Assembly (NCBI GenBank): GCA_964645405.1 | Contig: CAZYCA010000031.1 | Location: forward strand, 1 to 64,000 | DNA length: 64,000 nucleotides | Reading direction: 5' to 3' | Origin: JAMWDF01 sp964645405 | GTDB lineage: Bacteria > Ratteibacteria > UBA8468 > B48-G9 > DSTR01 | In this document: positions 7,891 through 16,136 of the stretch, in pieces | Layout of the letters: every line of letters starts with the position of its first letter | Numbering within the stretch: position 1 is the first letter of the stretch | Position numbers and translations under genes: made by a program | Notes under the pieces: generated by a model | Told to the model about the DNA's origin: nothing | Database searches by the model: none | The model's input: the letters and a program-made list of their open reading frames with translations, nothing else

Positions 7891-8375
7891 ATGAAACACT
7901 TTTACCGGAAGTAACGAAGGAAGAAAGACAGGTAGTTATTGAAATAAGGCGCGTGACCAAAGTTACCAAGGGCGGTAAAAATTTGAATTTCAGGGCTCTG
8001 GTGGTGGTTGGTGACGGCTCTGGTTTGGCCGGTTTTGGTATTGGGAAGGCAACCGAAGTACCAGAAGCTATCCGGAAAGCCACAGAGAAAGCCAAAAAGT
8101 CTATGCTCAAGATACCGATGACAGGAACAACAATTCCTCACCCGGTGGAAGCAAAGTTTGGTTCTACCAGAGTTATTCTGAAACCTGCCTGCCCCGGGCA
8201 CGGTCTGGTTCTGGGGGGAACAATGAGGGCTTTCTTTGAGGTGGCAGGGGTAAGGGATGTCACCGGCAAGTGTCTCGGTTCCACAAATGCGGTGAATGTT
8301 ATCCAGGCTACAGCCAAGGCTGTTGGCAAATTAAAAATTCCCCGGGAGCAAACAAATGAAACTGCATCAGCTTAA
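7884..8375 (+). CDS. rpsE: 30S ribosomal protein S5, probable ATT start
   Basis: S5 ensures decoding accuracy and lines the mRNA entry. The core is unmistakable: VTKVTKGGKNLNFRALVVVGDG, then GKATEVPEAIRKATEKAKK and the C-terminal DVTGKCLGSTNAVNVIQAT, read in parts. The first conventional start is GTG 7953, but this would remove the conserved N-terminal strand. The frame upstream encodes LPEVTKEERQVVIEIRRV, which matches the usual S5 N-terminus, and reaches ATT 7884 at ideal distance from AGGAGG. This gives 163 residues, the normal S5 length. The start is inference; the alternative is a sequence error. Confidence 0.9.
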   Translation: MLNETLLPEVTKEERQVVIEIRRVTKVTKGGKNLNFRALVVVGDGSGLAGFGIGKATEVPEAIRKATEKAKKSMLKIPMTGTTIPHPVEAKFGSTRVILKPACPGHGLVLGGTMRAFFEVAGVRDVTGKCLGSTNAVNVIQATAKAVGKLKIPREQTNETASA

Positions 8376-8814
8376 ATCGCCTCCTGGTAGTCGGCATGCC
8401 CGCAAGAGATTGGGCCGGGGCGATGCCTCCGGTCATGGAGGTACATCTACCAGGGGACACAAAGGGCATAAATCGCGGACAGGTTTTTCCCTCTCTTTTA
8501 ACTTTGAAGGCGGCCAGATGCCGCTGGCCAGGAGAGTTCCCAAACACGGTTTCACCCATGCAAAACGTGTCAGGTGGGTTGCTATCAACCTCAAGCAGAT
8601 TGTTTCTGCTTTTTCAGGAATGTCAGAAATTACTCTAAAGGATTTTCGGAAACGCTCCTGGCTGGGAGAAAAGGATCATCTTAAGGTTTTGGGGAGTGGG
8701 CAGGTTACAGCCCCCTTACAGATTCAGGCACATGCGTTCTCCAGTAGCGCCCGCGCAAAAATTGAAAAAGCTGGTGGCAAGGCAGTTGTTATCAATGCTA
8801 TCAACAAACCGTGA
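8356..8814 (+). CDS. rplO: 50S ribosomal protein L15
   Basis: L15 is a late-assembly 50S protein. The 152-residue product has the Gly/Arg/Lys-rich N-terminal region, with KRLGRGDASGHGGTSTRGHKG around residues 18-38 and GFEGGQMPL-like FEGGQMPLARRVPKHGF, read in parts. It starts inside the end of rpsE, with GGGAG as ribosome binding site, leaving no room for rpmD (L30), which normally lies between the two genes. Confidence 0.96.
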   Translation: MKLHQLKSPPGSRHARKRLGRGDASGHGGTSTRGHKGHKSRTGFSLSFNFEGGQMPLARRVPKHGFTHAKRVRWVAINLKQIVSAFSGMSEITLKDFRKRSWLGEKDHLKVLGSGQVTAPLQIQAHAFSSSARAKIEKAGGKAVVINAINKP

Positions 8815-8839
8815 AACCTGGTAGAACCTTGAAACGGAA

Positions 8840-10153
8840 ATGATTACTGCATTTAAGGATACTTTTAAGATACCGGACTTGAGGCGGCGTATTATTTTCA
8901 CCGTAGCGCTGCTATCGGTTTACCGCCTTGGCTGTTACATTCCAGTACCAGGAATAGACGGCAGGGCATTAGCCCAGTTTTTCGCTCGTGTTCCCAACAC
9001 ACTTTTTGGCATTGCAGATTTGTTCGCCGGTGGTGCTTTAAGTAACGCGACAATTTTTGCTCTTGGTATCATGCCTTACATAAGTGTTTCCATTATTCTG
9101 GAACTTCTGGCCTCCATCGTTCCTTATTTTGAGAATATGGTTCGCAGCGGTGTGGAAGGACGGCGCAAACTAACACAGATTACCCGTGTGGGTACGGTAG
9201 GGCTATGTATTTTTCAGAGTATAGCAATCAGTTTCTGGCTGGCCAATCCAGCCCATTTTGAAAATGTAGTTATGGTACCCAATCCAGGGCCTATCTTTTA
9301 TGTCAGTACCGTTATTACATTAACGACAGGAACGATTTTTCTCATGTGGCTGGGAGAACAGATTACAGAGAAAGGCATCGGCAACGGTATTTCTCTAATC
9401 ATTACAGCAAGTATCTTATCCCGGATGCCGGTAGCCGTACACTACCTGGGTATGCTTACCGGTGCGGGAGAACTTAATATCATTATACTTCTGATTCTGG
9501 CTGTTCTGTTAATTCTTATTGTGACGGCGGCAATAATTCTTAATGAGAGCGAACGGAGAATTGCGGTTCAGTATGCACGACGTGTGGTTGGCCGCAGGGT
9601 TTACGGAGGACAAACGACCTATTTACCCATCAAATTGAATCAGGGCGGAGTGATTCCGCTTATTTTTGCTGTTTCCATTTTGACTTTTCCTGCCACCATA
9701 ATGCGGTTTTCGGAAAATAGTGTTTTGCGGCGTGTGGCTGACTATCTTTCTCCAGCAGGCGGACTGGGCATGTTTCTCTATGCCTGTCTGACCGTTTTCT
9801 TCTGTTATTTTTATGCCAGCATTATTTTTAATCCGGACAATGTCTCTGAGGATTTAAAAAAATATGGTGGCTTTATTGCGGGCATCAGGCCCGGTAAGGC
9901 AACAGCTGCTTATCTGGAAAAAATTTTGAACAGGTTGACATTGCCGGGTTCCATTATGCTGGTGGCAATCGCACTTTTTCCGTATGTTTTGATGCATCTT
10001 ATCCGTAAGATACCCTATGTTGTCGCCGGTGAATTTGGGGGCATTGGTTTGCTCATTGTGGTATCAGTTTTGATAGAGACAATGAGACAGATAGAAGCGC
10101 ATCTTCTGGTAAGACATTACCAGGGCTTTATAAAGAAGGCAAGAGCCAAATGA
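8840..10153 (+). CDS. secY: Protein translocase subunit SecY
   Basis: SecY is the pore of the Sec translocon in the inner membrane. The 437-residue protein has about ten hydrophobic segments. Family marks are the N-terminal FKIPDLRRRIIFT, YRLGCYIPVPGID near residue 30, ALGIMPYISVSIILE around residue 75, and ERRIAVQYARRVVGRR in the C5-type cytosolic loop with the QTTYLPIKLNQGGVIPLIFA segment, all read in parts. Its place between rplO and adk is standard. The stop overlaps the adk ATG. Confidence 0.98.
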   Translation: MITAFKDTFKIPDLRRRIIFTVALLSVYRLGCYIPVPGIDGRALAQFFARVPNTLFGIADLFAGGALSNATIFALGIMPYISVSIILELLASIVPYFENMVRSGVEGRRKLTQITRVGTVGLCIFQSIAISFWLANPAHFENVVMVPNPGPIFYVSTVITLTTGTIFLMWLGEQITEKGIGNGISLIITASILSRMPVAVHYLGMLTGAGELNIIILLILAVLLILIVTAAIILNESERRIAVQYARRVVGRRVYGGQTTYLPIKLNQGGVIPLIFAVSILTFPATIMRFSENSVLRRVADYLSPAGGLGMFLYACLTVFFCYFYASIIFNPDNVSEDLKKYGGFIAGIRPGKATAAYLEKILNRLTLPGSIMLVAIALFPYVLMHLIRKIPYVVAGEFGGIGLLIVVSVLIETMRQIEAHLLVRHYQGFIKKARAK

Positions 10154-10803
10154 AAAAGATAGTTATCCTTCTGGGTCCCCCGGGGTCAGGAAAGGGCACG
10201 GTGGGAGCGGCACTGGCGCAGAAATGGGGTCTGCCTCTGATTTCTTCAGGAGATTTACTCCGGCAAAACGTAAAGGCTGGCTCGGAGTTAGGCAAAAAGG
10301 TTCAGGAGTTTATGGAAAGGGGGCAGCTTGTTCCGGATAGTCTGGTACTGGAAGTTGTTGCTGAGCGCATGAAAAAAGATGATGCCAGACGGGGATTTAT
10401 CCTTGACGGCTTCCCGCGAAATCTTAACCAGGCGATGGTCTTGAGTAAACTTCTGGAGAAGGAAAAATACCGGGTAATCTATCTGAAGGCAAGCGATGAT
10501 TTTCTTGTTGAGCGCCTGAGCAACCGTCGGGTGTGTCTGTTCTGTGGCCGGGTTTACCACCTGATAAATATCCCACCTCGCTTCCCGGGCGTTTGCGATG
10601 GATGCGCAGGAAGACTGGAGCAGAGACAGGATGATAAGACCGAGGTTATCCGGCAGCGGCTGGATGTGTATAGAAATGAAACAGCACCTTTACTTGATTA
10701 TTACAACAAAACAGATTCCTTCCTGGAGATTTCAGGAGAAGGAAAACTGGAAGAGACTCTTTCCCTGATAGAAAAAAGATATGGGATTAGCAAAGACCTG
10801 TGA
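10150..10803 (+). CDS. adk: Adenylate kinase with zinc-type lid
   Basis: Adenylate kinase interconverts ATP plus AMP and two ADP in the cytoplasm. The protein has 217 residues. The P-loop GPPGSGKGT is at about residues 9-17, the AMP site FILDGFPRN near residue 80, and the lid holds CLFC and CDGC, four cysteines as in the zinc-binding long form of Gram-positive type. The gene overlaps secY by four bases and map by 23 bases. Confidence 0.98.
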   Translation: MKKIVILLGPPGSGKGTVGAALAQKWGLPLISSGDLLRQNVKAGSELGKKVQEFMERGQLVPDSLVLEVVAERMKKDDARRGFILDGFPRNLNQAMVLSKLLEKEKYRVIYLKASDDFLVERLSNRRVCLFCGRVYHLINIPPRFPGVCDGCAGRLEQRQDDKTEVIRQRLDVYRNETAPLLDYYNKTDSFLEISGEGKLEETLSLIEKRYGISKDL

Positions 10804-11530
10804 AGAAATTATGAAAATTAGAAAAGCCTGTCGTATTTGCCGGGAGATTTTAACCTCGTTAGGAGACATGTTGGAGGAAGGTATTACTACTGCTGATATT
10901 GAGCAACAGGCAAGGGAACTGATGAGGCAAAAAGGTGTACAGTCAGCGTTTTTAGGATACCGTGGCTATCCGGCAGCTGTCTGTATCTCTGTTAATGACC
11001 AGGTAGTCCATGGTATACCTTCCACGAAAAGAAGGATTCGCTCCGGAGATATTATCTCTGTTGACATAGGGGTAGTTTATGACGGGTATTACGGAGATTG
11101 TGCCCAGACATTTCCTCTGGGTGAAGTCCATTCCAAGCACAAACTTCTTATTAGTGCTACGCAACTGGCGTTGAAGGCAGGTATTGAAAAAGCAGTGCCC
11201 GGTAATAGAGTAGGGGACATCTCTGCTGCTATTCAGACAACGGTAGAGAATTTTGGTTTTTCTGTGGTGAGAGCGTTTTCCGGTCATGGTATCGGGAAAA
11301 GTCTTCATGAACCACCAGAAATACCAAACTTTGGGATCGCAGGTCGTGGTGAATTCTTAGTGGAGAAAATGGTACTGGCTATTGAGCCCATGGTTAATGA
11401 AGGTAGCTATCAGGTAAAAATTCTTGATGATGGTTGGACGGTTGTTACCTCCGATGGCTCTTTCTCGGCTCACTGTGAAGAAACTGTACTTATCGGGAAA
11501 CAGGAAGCAGAAATTTTGACCGTGGTTTAA
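10781..11530 (+). CDS. map: Methionine aminopeptidase, type I
   Basis: This enzyme removes the initiator methionine from new proteins. The 249-residue sequence has the pita-bread fold ligands: DIGVVYDGYYGDCAQTF supplies two aspartates, GHGIGKSLHEPPEIPNFG the histidine, AIEPMV and CEETVLI the two glutamates. The sequence NDQVVHGIPS holds the substrate-binding histidine. The start ATG is 23 bases inside adk; the first residues MGLAKTCEEIMKIRKA fit the family start. Confidence 0.97.
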   Translation: MGLAKTCEEIMKIRKACRICREILTSLGDMLEEGITTADIEQQARELMRQKGVQSAFLGYRGYPAAVCISVNDQVVHGIPSTKRRIRSGDIISVDIGVVYDGYYGDCAQTFPLGEVHSKHKLLISATQLALKAGIEKAVPGNRVGDISAAIQTTVENFGFSVVRAFSGHGIGKSLHEPPEIPNFGIAGRGEFLVEKMVLAIEPMVNEGSYQVKILDDGWTVVTSDGSFSAHCEETVLIGKQEAEILTVV

Positions 11531-11531
11531 T

Positions 11532-11747
11532 ATGCCTGATGAAGATAAAATACGGGTGGAGGGTACAGTTGTTAAAGCCTTACCGGGGACAGCTTTTCAT
11601 GTTACGTTACCGAACAAGGCGGTGATAACTGCTCATTTATGTGGTAAGATGCGGTTACATTACATAAAGATTATCCCGGGGGACCGGGTAATTGTAGAGT
11701 TATCACCTTATGACCTCACCCGGGGCAGAATAATAAAACGCCTTTAG
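11532..11747 (+). CDS. infA: Translation initiation factor IF-1
   Basis: IF-1 is a 71-residue OB-fold protein that blocks the ribosomal A site during initiation. The sequence shows VEGTVVKALPGTAFHV, GKMRLHYIKIIPGDRV and the C-terminal SPYDLTRGRIIKRL, all conserved. It follows map by one base, as in many bacteria, and precedes rpmJ. Confidence 0.97.
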   Translation: MPDEDKIRVEGTVVKALPGTAFHVTLPNKAVITAHLCGKMRLHYIKIIPGDRVIVELSPYDLTRGRIIKRL

Positions 11748-11768
11748 GATGCAGGAAAAGGGGGAAGA

Positions 11769-11894
11769 ATGAAGGTACGCAGCTCAGTGCGTAAGATATG
11801 TGCAAAATGTAAAATAATCCGGCGCAAGGGCAGGGTAAGGGTGATATGTACCAACCCTCAGGATGGGCCCAAGCACAAACAAAAACAGGCATAG
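11769..11894 (+). CDS. rpmJ: 50S ribosomal protein L36
   Basis: This short gene encodes 41 residues beginning MKVRSSVRKICAKCK. L36 is a zinc-binding protein of the 50S subunit. The ligands are seen as CAKC, then a single C in VICTN and a histidine in GPKHKQKQA. The site GGGGGAAGA precedes the ATG. The family is usually 37-38 residues long, so the last three or four residues are a small extension. Confidence 0.95.
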   Translation: MKVRSSVRKICAKCKIIRRKGRVRVICTNPQDGPKHKQKQA

Positions 11895-11903
11895 GAGAAG
11901 ACC

Positions 11904-12317
11904 ATGGCGCGATTGCTTGGTGTGGAAATTCCTAATGAAAAAAAGGTGGTGTTTGCTTTACGTTACCTTTATGGCATCGGGCCTACAGCTGCGCGTATCA
12001 TCACCGCAGCCACCCAGGTCAACCCGGAGAAAAGGGTAAAGGATTTAACGGAAGAAGAACTGGGAAAACTGGCAGCCTTTATTCAGCAAAATTTCAAGAT
12101 TGAAGGCGACCTCAGAAAGGAAATTAGTGAAAATATCAAAAGGTTGATAGATATAAAGTGTTATCGGGGAGACCGGCATCATCGCAGTCTTCCAGTGAGA
12201 GGGCAGCGCACCAGGTCCAATGCTCGTACGCGCAAAGGTCCGCGCAAGACAGTGGGTGTTATCAGGGATAAAACTGCAAGAAAAGCTCTCCGGAGTAAGA
12301 GCGAAACTAAGGAGTAA
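11904..12317 (+). CDS. rpsM: 30S ribosomal protein S13
   Basis: S13 forms bridges between 30S head and 50S subunit and contacts P-site tRNA. The 137-residue product begins MARLLGVEIPNEKKV, with YGIGPTAARII near residue 30 and the C-terminal CYRGDRHHRSLPVRGQRTRSNARTRKGPRKTV, read in parts. This corresponds to the usual GLRHRRGLPVRGQRT motif, with small differences. The C-terminus is about 15 residues longer than the common form. Confidence 0.97.
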   Translation: MARLLGVEIPNEKKVVFALRYLYGIGPTAARIITAATQVNPEKRVKDLTEEELGKLAAFIQQNFKIEGDLRKEISENIKRLIDIKCYRGDRHHRSLPVRGQRTRSNARTRKGPRKTVGVIRDKTARKALRSKSETKE

Positions 12318-12322
12318 AACTT

Positions 12323-12718
12323 ATGGTGGAAAAAAGGAAGTACTCAAAAAAACGGAGAAAGCACCTCAGTATTGCCAGAGGTGTGGCGCACATTAAGGCA
12401 TCTTTTAATAATACTGTGATTACGCTGACAGATACCGAAGGTAAAGTTTTATTATGGGCTAGTGCAGGAAGTATTGGTTTTAAGGGAACCAGAAAAGGAA
12501 CTCCTTTTGCTGCACAACTGGTGGCAGAAAACATTGCCAGGCGTGCGCAGTCAATTTTCAATATGAAAGAGGTGGATGTCCACGTCAAGGGACCTGGACC
12601 TGGTCGGGAAACAGCAATCCGGTCGCTGCAAACAGCCGGACTGAATGTTGTGTCTATTAAGGACATTACACCTATTCCGCACAATGGTTGCCGGCCACCA
12701 AAACGGCGCCGTGTTTAA
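12323..12718 (+). CDS. rpsK: 30S ribosomal protein S11
   Basis: S11 is part of the 30S platform beside the mRNA exit. The protein has 131 residues. Conserved blocks are GVAHIKASFNNTVITLTD, GFKGTRKGTPFAAQLVAE, VKGPGPGRETAIRSLQTAGL and the C-terminal ITPIPHNGCRPPKRRRV, read in parts. It begins five bases after rpsM. Confidence 0.98.
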   Translation: MVEKRKYSKKRRKHLSIARGVAHIKASFNNTVITLTDTEGKVLLWASAGSIGFKGTRKGTPFAAQLVAENIARRAQSIFNMKEVDVHVKGPGPGRETAIRSLQTAGLNVVSIKDITPIPHNGCRPPKRRRV

Positions 12719-12728
12719 AGGAGCATAT

Positions 12729-13346
12729 ATGGCCAGAGCGATTAAACCAAATTGCCGTTACTGTCGTTTACTTAACGAGAAGTTATTCCTGAAGGGAAGC
12801 AGATGTTCCAGCAGTAAATGTCCGCTGGAACGCAGACGTATGCACGGTAAGAGAACCCGGTTGAGCAAGACTTCTCAGTATGGATTGCAGCTGAGAGAAA
12901 AGAATAAGATTAAACTTTTCTACGGTGTTAAAGAAAAGCAGTTCAGACGCTATTTTGATATAGCCAAGAAAAAAAGAGGGGTAACCGGTACCGCACTGCT
13001 GGAACTGCTGGAGTGCCGTCTGGATAATGTCGTTTACAAACTCAACTGGGCTTGCTCCAGACGGATGGCCAGGCAGATGGTAGTAGCTGGTGCGGTTTTA
13101 GTTAATGGCCGCCGGTTAGATAGACCGGGGTCAGTTTTGCAACCGGGTGATGAAATCAAGGTTAAATCTGGAAGATGGCGGCAGCAGATATTATCAGTGC
13201 AGGATAACAGAAAAGAATTTCCTGTTCCTGGCTGGTTAGAGGTCAACAGGGAAGAATTGACAGCAAAACTGGTGAGAAAACCAACAAGAGAAGAGATTTC
13301 TATTCCGTGTGATGAGCAACTGGTGGTTAATCTTTATTCCAGATAA
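12729..13346 (+). CDS. rpsD: 30S ribosomal protein S4, zinc-binding form
   Basis: S4 is a primary 16S rRNA binder at the 30S body. The start at ATG 12729 (MARAIKPNCRYCRL) yields 205 residues; an in-frame extension to 12645 lies inside rpsK. CRYC and, further on, C and KCPLERR supply a four-cysteine zinc site near residues 9-32. The S4 RNA-binding domain has LDNVVYKLNWACSRRMARQMV around residues 98-118, read in parts. Confidence 0.97.
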   Translation: MARAIKPNCRYCRLLNEKLFLKGSRCSSSKCPLERRRMHGKRTRLSKTSQYGLQLREKNKIKLFYGVKEKQFRRYFDIAKKKRGVTGTALLELLECRLDNVVYKLNWACSRRMARQMVVAGAVLVNGRRLDRPGSVLQPGDEIKVKSGRWRQQILSVQDNRKEFPVPGWLEVNREELTAKLVRKPTREEISIPCDEQLVVNLYSR

Positions 13347-13386
13347 AGAAAAAAGGCAAGTAAACCTTAAGCAAACGAGGTGAACT

Positions 13387-14370
13387 ATGGAAGAATTTGT
13401 TTTCCCTACAAAGTTTGTCTGGGAAGAGCAAACAGCAATTTATGGAAAATTGATTACTGAGCCTTACTGCCGGGGATTTGGTATTACGGTGGGAAATGCC
13501 TTACGGCGAGTCTTGCTTTCTTCTATTCCCGGGGTGGCTGTGACCGGATTACGTATTGAGGGTGTACCCCATGAGTTCTCCACCATTGAGGGAGTCAAGG
13601 AAGATGTTACCGAGATAGTGCTTAATCTCAAGCAGGTGAATTTGAAGCCGGTTATTTCTGAGTTTCCCCATACAGTACAGGTGGAAATCAACAAGACAGG
13701 TGATATACTGGCGAAGGACTTATTCCCTGATGGCAGCGTGGAGGTACTCAATGGGAATCTTTACATTGCCACAGTTACTACCAGCCGCAAGCTAAAGTTA
13801 GAGCTGGAGATTACACGGGGATATGGATATCTGCCTGTGGAAAAAATGCATTTAATGAGAAAAAAGTCCTTACCGGTGGGGACAATTGCTCTTGATGGTA
13901 TGTACAGCCCTGTGCGGAAGGTAACCTTTCATGTAGAAAATACCAGAGTAGGACAATCGGTTGACTACGAAAAATTAATACTGGAAATATGGACCACAGG
14001 TGCTGTTTCACCAGCAGAAAGTATCGTGGTGGCGACAGATATTCTCAGCAGACATTTCAGTTTCATCGCCACAGGCCGGAGTATAGAAGAAAAAACCGAG
14101 CAGGCAACTACTGGTGCTACTGGAGTAGACCTGTTGCAGGTTCCCATCGCTGAGCTTAATATTTCCACCAGGGTAAAAAATGTTCTGGCGTCTCAGAACA
14201 TAAAAACAATCGGTCAGCTTGTGAGTGTTCCCAAAAGCGAGCTGGTAACAATGAAGAATCTGGGTGAAAAGTCTATGGAGGAGATTAATCTTGCCCTGAA
14301 GGAAAAGGGATTGGAGTTGAAAGAGGCAAAGGAAATATCCATAGCGTCAGGGGAAGAAAATGAGACATAG
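13387..14370 (+). CDS. rpoA: RNA polymerase subunit alpha
   Basis: The alpha subunit nucleates RNA polymerase assembly and contacts promoter UP elements and activators. The 327-residue protein shows the N-terminal domain with YGKLITEPYCRGFGITVGNALRRVLLSSIPG (read in parts, around residues 20-50), and the C-terminal domain with LNISTRVKNVLASQNIKTIGQLV and LGEKSMEEI near residues 258-300. The site ACGAGGTGAAC precedes the ATG. The 3' end overlaps rplQ by 11 bases. Confidence 0.98.
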   Translation: MEEFVFPTKFVWEEQTAIYGKLITEPYCRGFGITVGNALRRVLLSSIPGVAVTGLRIEGVPHEFSTIEGVKEDVTEIVLNLKQVNLKPVISEFPHTVQVEINKTGDILAKDLFPDGSVEVLNGNLYIATVTTSRKLKLELEITRGYGYLPVEKMHLMRKKSLPVGTIALDGMYSPVRKVTFHVENTRVGQSVDYEKLILEIWTTGAVSPAESIVVATDILSRHFSFIATGRSIEEKTEQATTGATGVDLLQVPIAELNISTRVKNVLASQNIKTIGQLVSVPKSELVTMKNLGEKSMEEINLALKEKGLELKEAKEISIASGEENET

Positions 14371-14707
14371 AAAAAAAATACGAAAATTGGGAAGAAATAA
14401 GTCTCAGCGCCGGAGTCTCACTGTCAATCTGGTGAAGCAGTTATTTGTCAGGGAAAAGGTGAGAACTACTGTCGCCCGGGGAAGGGAAGTAAAAAGATTT
14501 GCAGAAAAATTGATTACTCTGGCTAAGAAAGGTGGAGTATCCGCAGAACAGAGAATTACAGCAATGTTAGGTTCGGATAGTGTACTGGAACGAATTAAGT
14601 TAGCTGCAGAGAAATATCGGGACCGGAAGGGTGGCTATACCAGAATGGTCAAACTGTGTCCCCGACGGGGGGATGCTGCTTCTATGGTTCTGGTTCATTT
14701 TGTCTGA
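14360..14707 (+). CDS. rplQ: 50S ribosomal protein L17
   Basis: L17 is a 50S protein near the tunnel exit. The 115-residue sequence begins MRHRKKIRKLGRNKSQRRSL, the characteristic RH..KLGR...R start, and ends with GGYTRMVKLCPRRGDAASMVLVHFV, read in parts. It closes the alpha part of the ribosomal cluster. Confidence 0.97.
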   Translation: MRHRKKIRKLGRNKSQRRSLTVNLVKQLFVREKVRTTVARGREVKRFAEKLITLAKKGGVSAEQRITAMLGSDSVLERIKLAAEKYRDRKGGYTRMVKLCPRRGDAASMVLVHFV

Positions 14708-14731
14708 TAGGTTTTCAAAGAAAGGGTTGCC

Positions 14732-15004
14732 ATGAATCTCAATTTGAAAATTCTGGACAGATACGATTACAGGGTAAATATCTACAAGCTGGTAATCCAG
14801 CTGGCAGAGCGGGCCCACGCCATTACAAATGGCGCTCCAGTTCAGGTGGAAATTTCAGAAACAGAGCTTGGCAGCTGCCAGCTGGTGGAAATGGAATTTC
14901 TTGCCAAGGGAGAGAGTTTGCGTTTGATAGGCGGTGAAAAGCCTGATTCTGGCACTCAGGCAAACCCGCAGGAAAACCAGGCACCTGATTCCGGTAATCA
15001 ATAG
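14732..15004 (+). CDS. rpoZ: RNA polymerase omega subunit-like protein
   Basis: This 90-residue protein resembles the omega subunit, which helps fold beta-prime. The segment YRVNIYKLVIQLAERAHAITNG around residues 13-34 corresponds to the omega helix with its (F/Y)(R/K)LV...AxERA pattern. After residue 70 it becomes a polar tail rich in Gln, Asn, Pro, Ser and Asp. Position after rplQ, next to rpoA, supports a transcription role. The match is short, so the call is probable rather than certain. Confidence 0.65.
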   Translation: MNLNLKILDRYDYRVNIYKLVIQLAERAHAITNGAPVQVEISETELGSCQLVEMEFLAKGESLRLIGGEKPDSGTQANPQENQAPDSGNQ

Positions 15005-15012
15005 GAGGACCT

Positions 15013-16110
15013 ATGGATTTTTTTCAGCTTTTGAATTTGATGCGGGAAAAGGAAGCATCTGACCTCCTCCTGAAGGTAGGCCGGAAACCATTGCTGCGCA
15101 TAAGGAAGGATTTGATAGAGGTAGAACAATGGCCCCAGATTTTAACCAGGGAAGATGTTATTTCTATTGGTAAAAGTATGATGACGGAAAGACAGTTTGA
15201 AGTGCTGGAAAACACCAAAGAACTTGACTTTGCCTTTGACAGGCCTGATGTAGGCCGTTACCGTGTTAATGCCTTCTTTCAAAGGGGGAATCTCGGTCTG
15301 GTTTTTCGTAGAATCAAGGATGTTATCCCCTCTTTTGAGGAGTTATTGTTACCTGAGGTTCTGAAAAAGATTTCTCTTTTCCCGGATGGTTTGGTTCTGG
15401 TGACTGGACCTACAGGTTGCGGTAAATCTACTACTCTGGCTGCCATGGTGGAACATATAAACAGCAACCAGGTGAAACACATCATTACTATTGAAGACCC
15501 TATTGAGTTTGTTTATCAGGATAAAAAGTGTGTTATTGACCAGAGAGAAGTGGGACTGGATACTCTTTCTTTTGGGGCTGCCCTCAAGCATGTATTGCGG
15601 GAGAACCCTGATGTTATTCTCATAGGGGAATTGCGGGATGCAGAAACTTTTGAAGCCGCGATAAATGCCTCGGAGACCGGACATCTTGTTTTTGGAACCT
15701 TGCACACTATTGATACGGTGACCACTATAACAAGATTACTTGACTTTTTCCCCTCAGAACAGCATGACCAGGTTAGAAAAATTGTTGCCTATCACCTCAG
15801 GGCTACGGTCTGCCAGAAACTTCTTCCTTCCAAAAACAGGGAAAGGATGATTCCGGTCTGCGAAATTATGATTGTTACTCCGGTAATTTCCAAACTTATC
15901 GCTGAAAACAAACTGAACAAAATTTATCCTGCCATGCACAGTGACAAGGAAAGCGGCATGCAAACATTCAACCAGCACCTGGTGAAACTTATTGAAGGAG
16001 ATATTATTGATAAGGAAACCGGGTTTGCTGCTTCGCCTTCACCGCACACACTGGAGATGAATCTTCGGGGTATCTATCTGGATGAAGATACGCGCATCAT
16101 CGGGGAATGA
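15013..16110 (+). CDS. pilT: PilT/PilU-type pilus retraction ATPase
   Basis: This cytoplasmic hexameric ATPase family powers type IV pilus retraction. The 365-residue protein shows the Walker A GPTGCGKSTT at about residue 131, the Asp box ITIEDPIEFVY, the Walker B DVILIGELRD with the usual Arg lost from the neighbouring position (LIGELRD instead of LVGEMRD), and the His box TGHLVFGTLHTIDT. The last 40 residues differ from PilT and lack an obvious AIRNLIRE motif, so a PilU-like or twitching-independent role is possible. No pilin gene is in the window. AGGAGG precedes the ATG. Confidence 0.9.
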   Translation: MDFFQLLNLMREKEASDLLLKVGRKPLLRIRKDLIEVEQWPQILTREDVISIGKSMMTERQFEVLENTKELDFAFDRPDVGRYRVNAFFQRGNLGLVFRRIKDVIPSFEELLLPEVLKKISLFPDGLVLVTGPTGCGKSTTLAAMVEHINSNQVKHIITIEDPIEFVYQDKKCVIDQREVGLDTLSFGAALKHVLRENPDVILIGELRDAETFEAAINASETGHLVFGTLHTIDTVTTITRLLDFFPSEQHDQVRKIVAYHLRATVCQKLLPSKNRERMIPVCEIMIVTPVISKLIAENKLNKIYPAMHSDKESGMQTFNQHLVKLIEGDIIDKETGFAASPSPHTLEMNLRGIYLDEDTRIIGE

Positions 16111-16136
16111 AGAAAGAAACTTTTGAGGCAGAACCT

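Noticed and set aside
7953..8375. rpsE starting at GTG 7953
   Set aside because: It would delete a conserved N-terminal part of S5 that is encoded in frame upstream, and the GTG lacks a ribosome binding site. The ATT start has better support.
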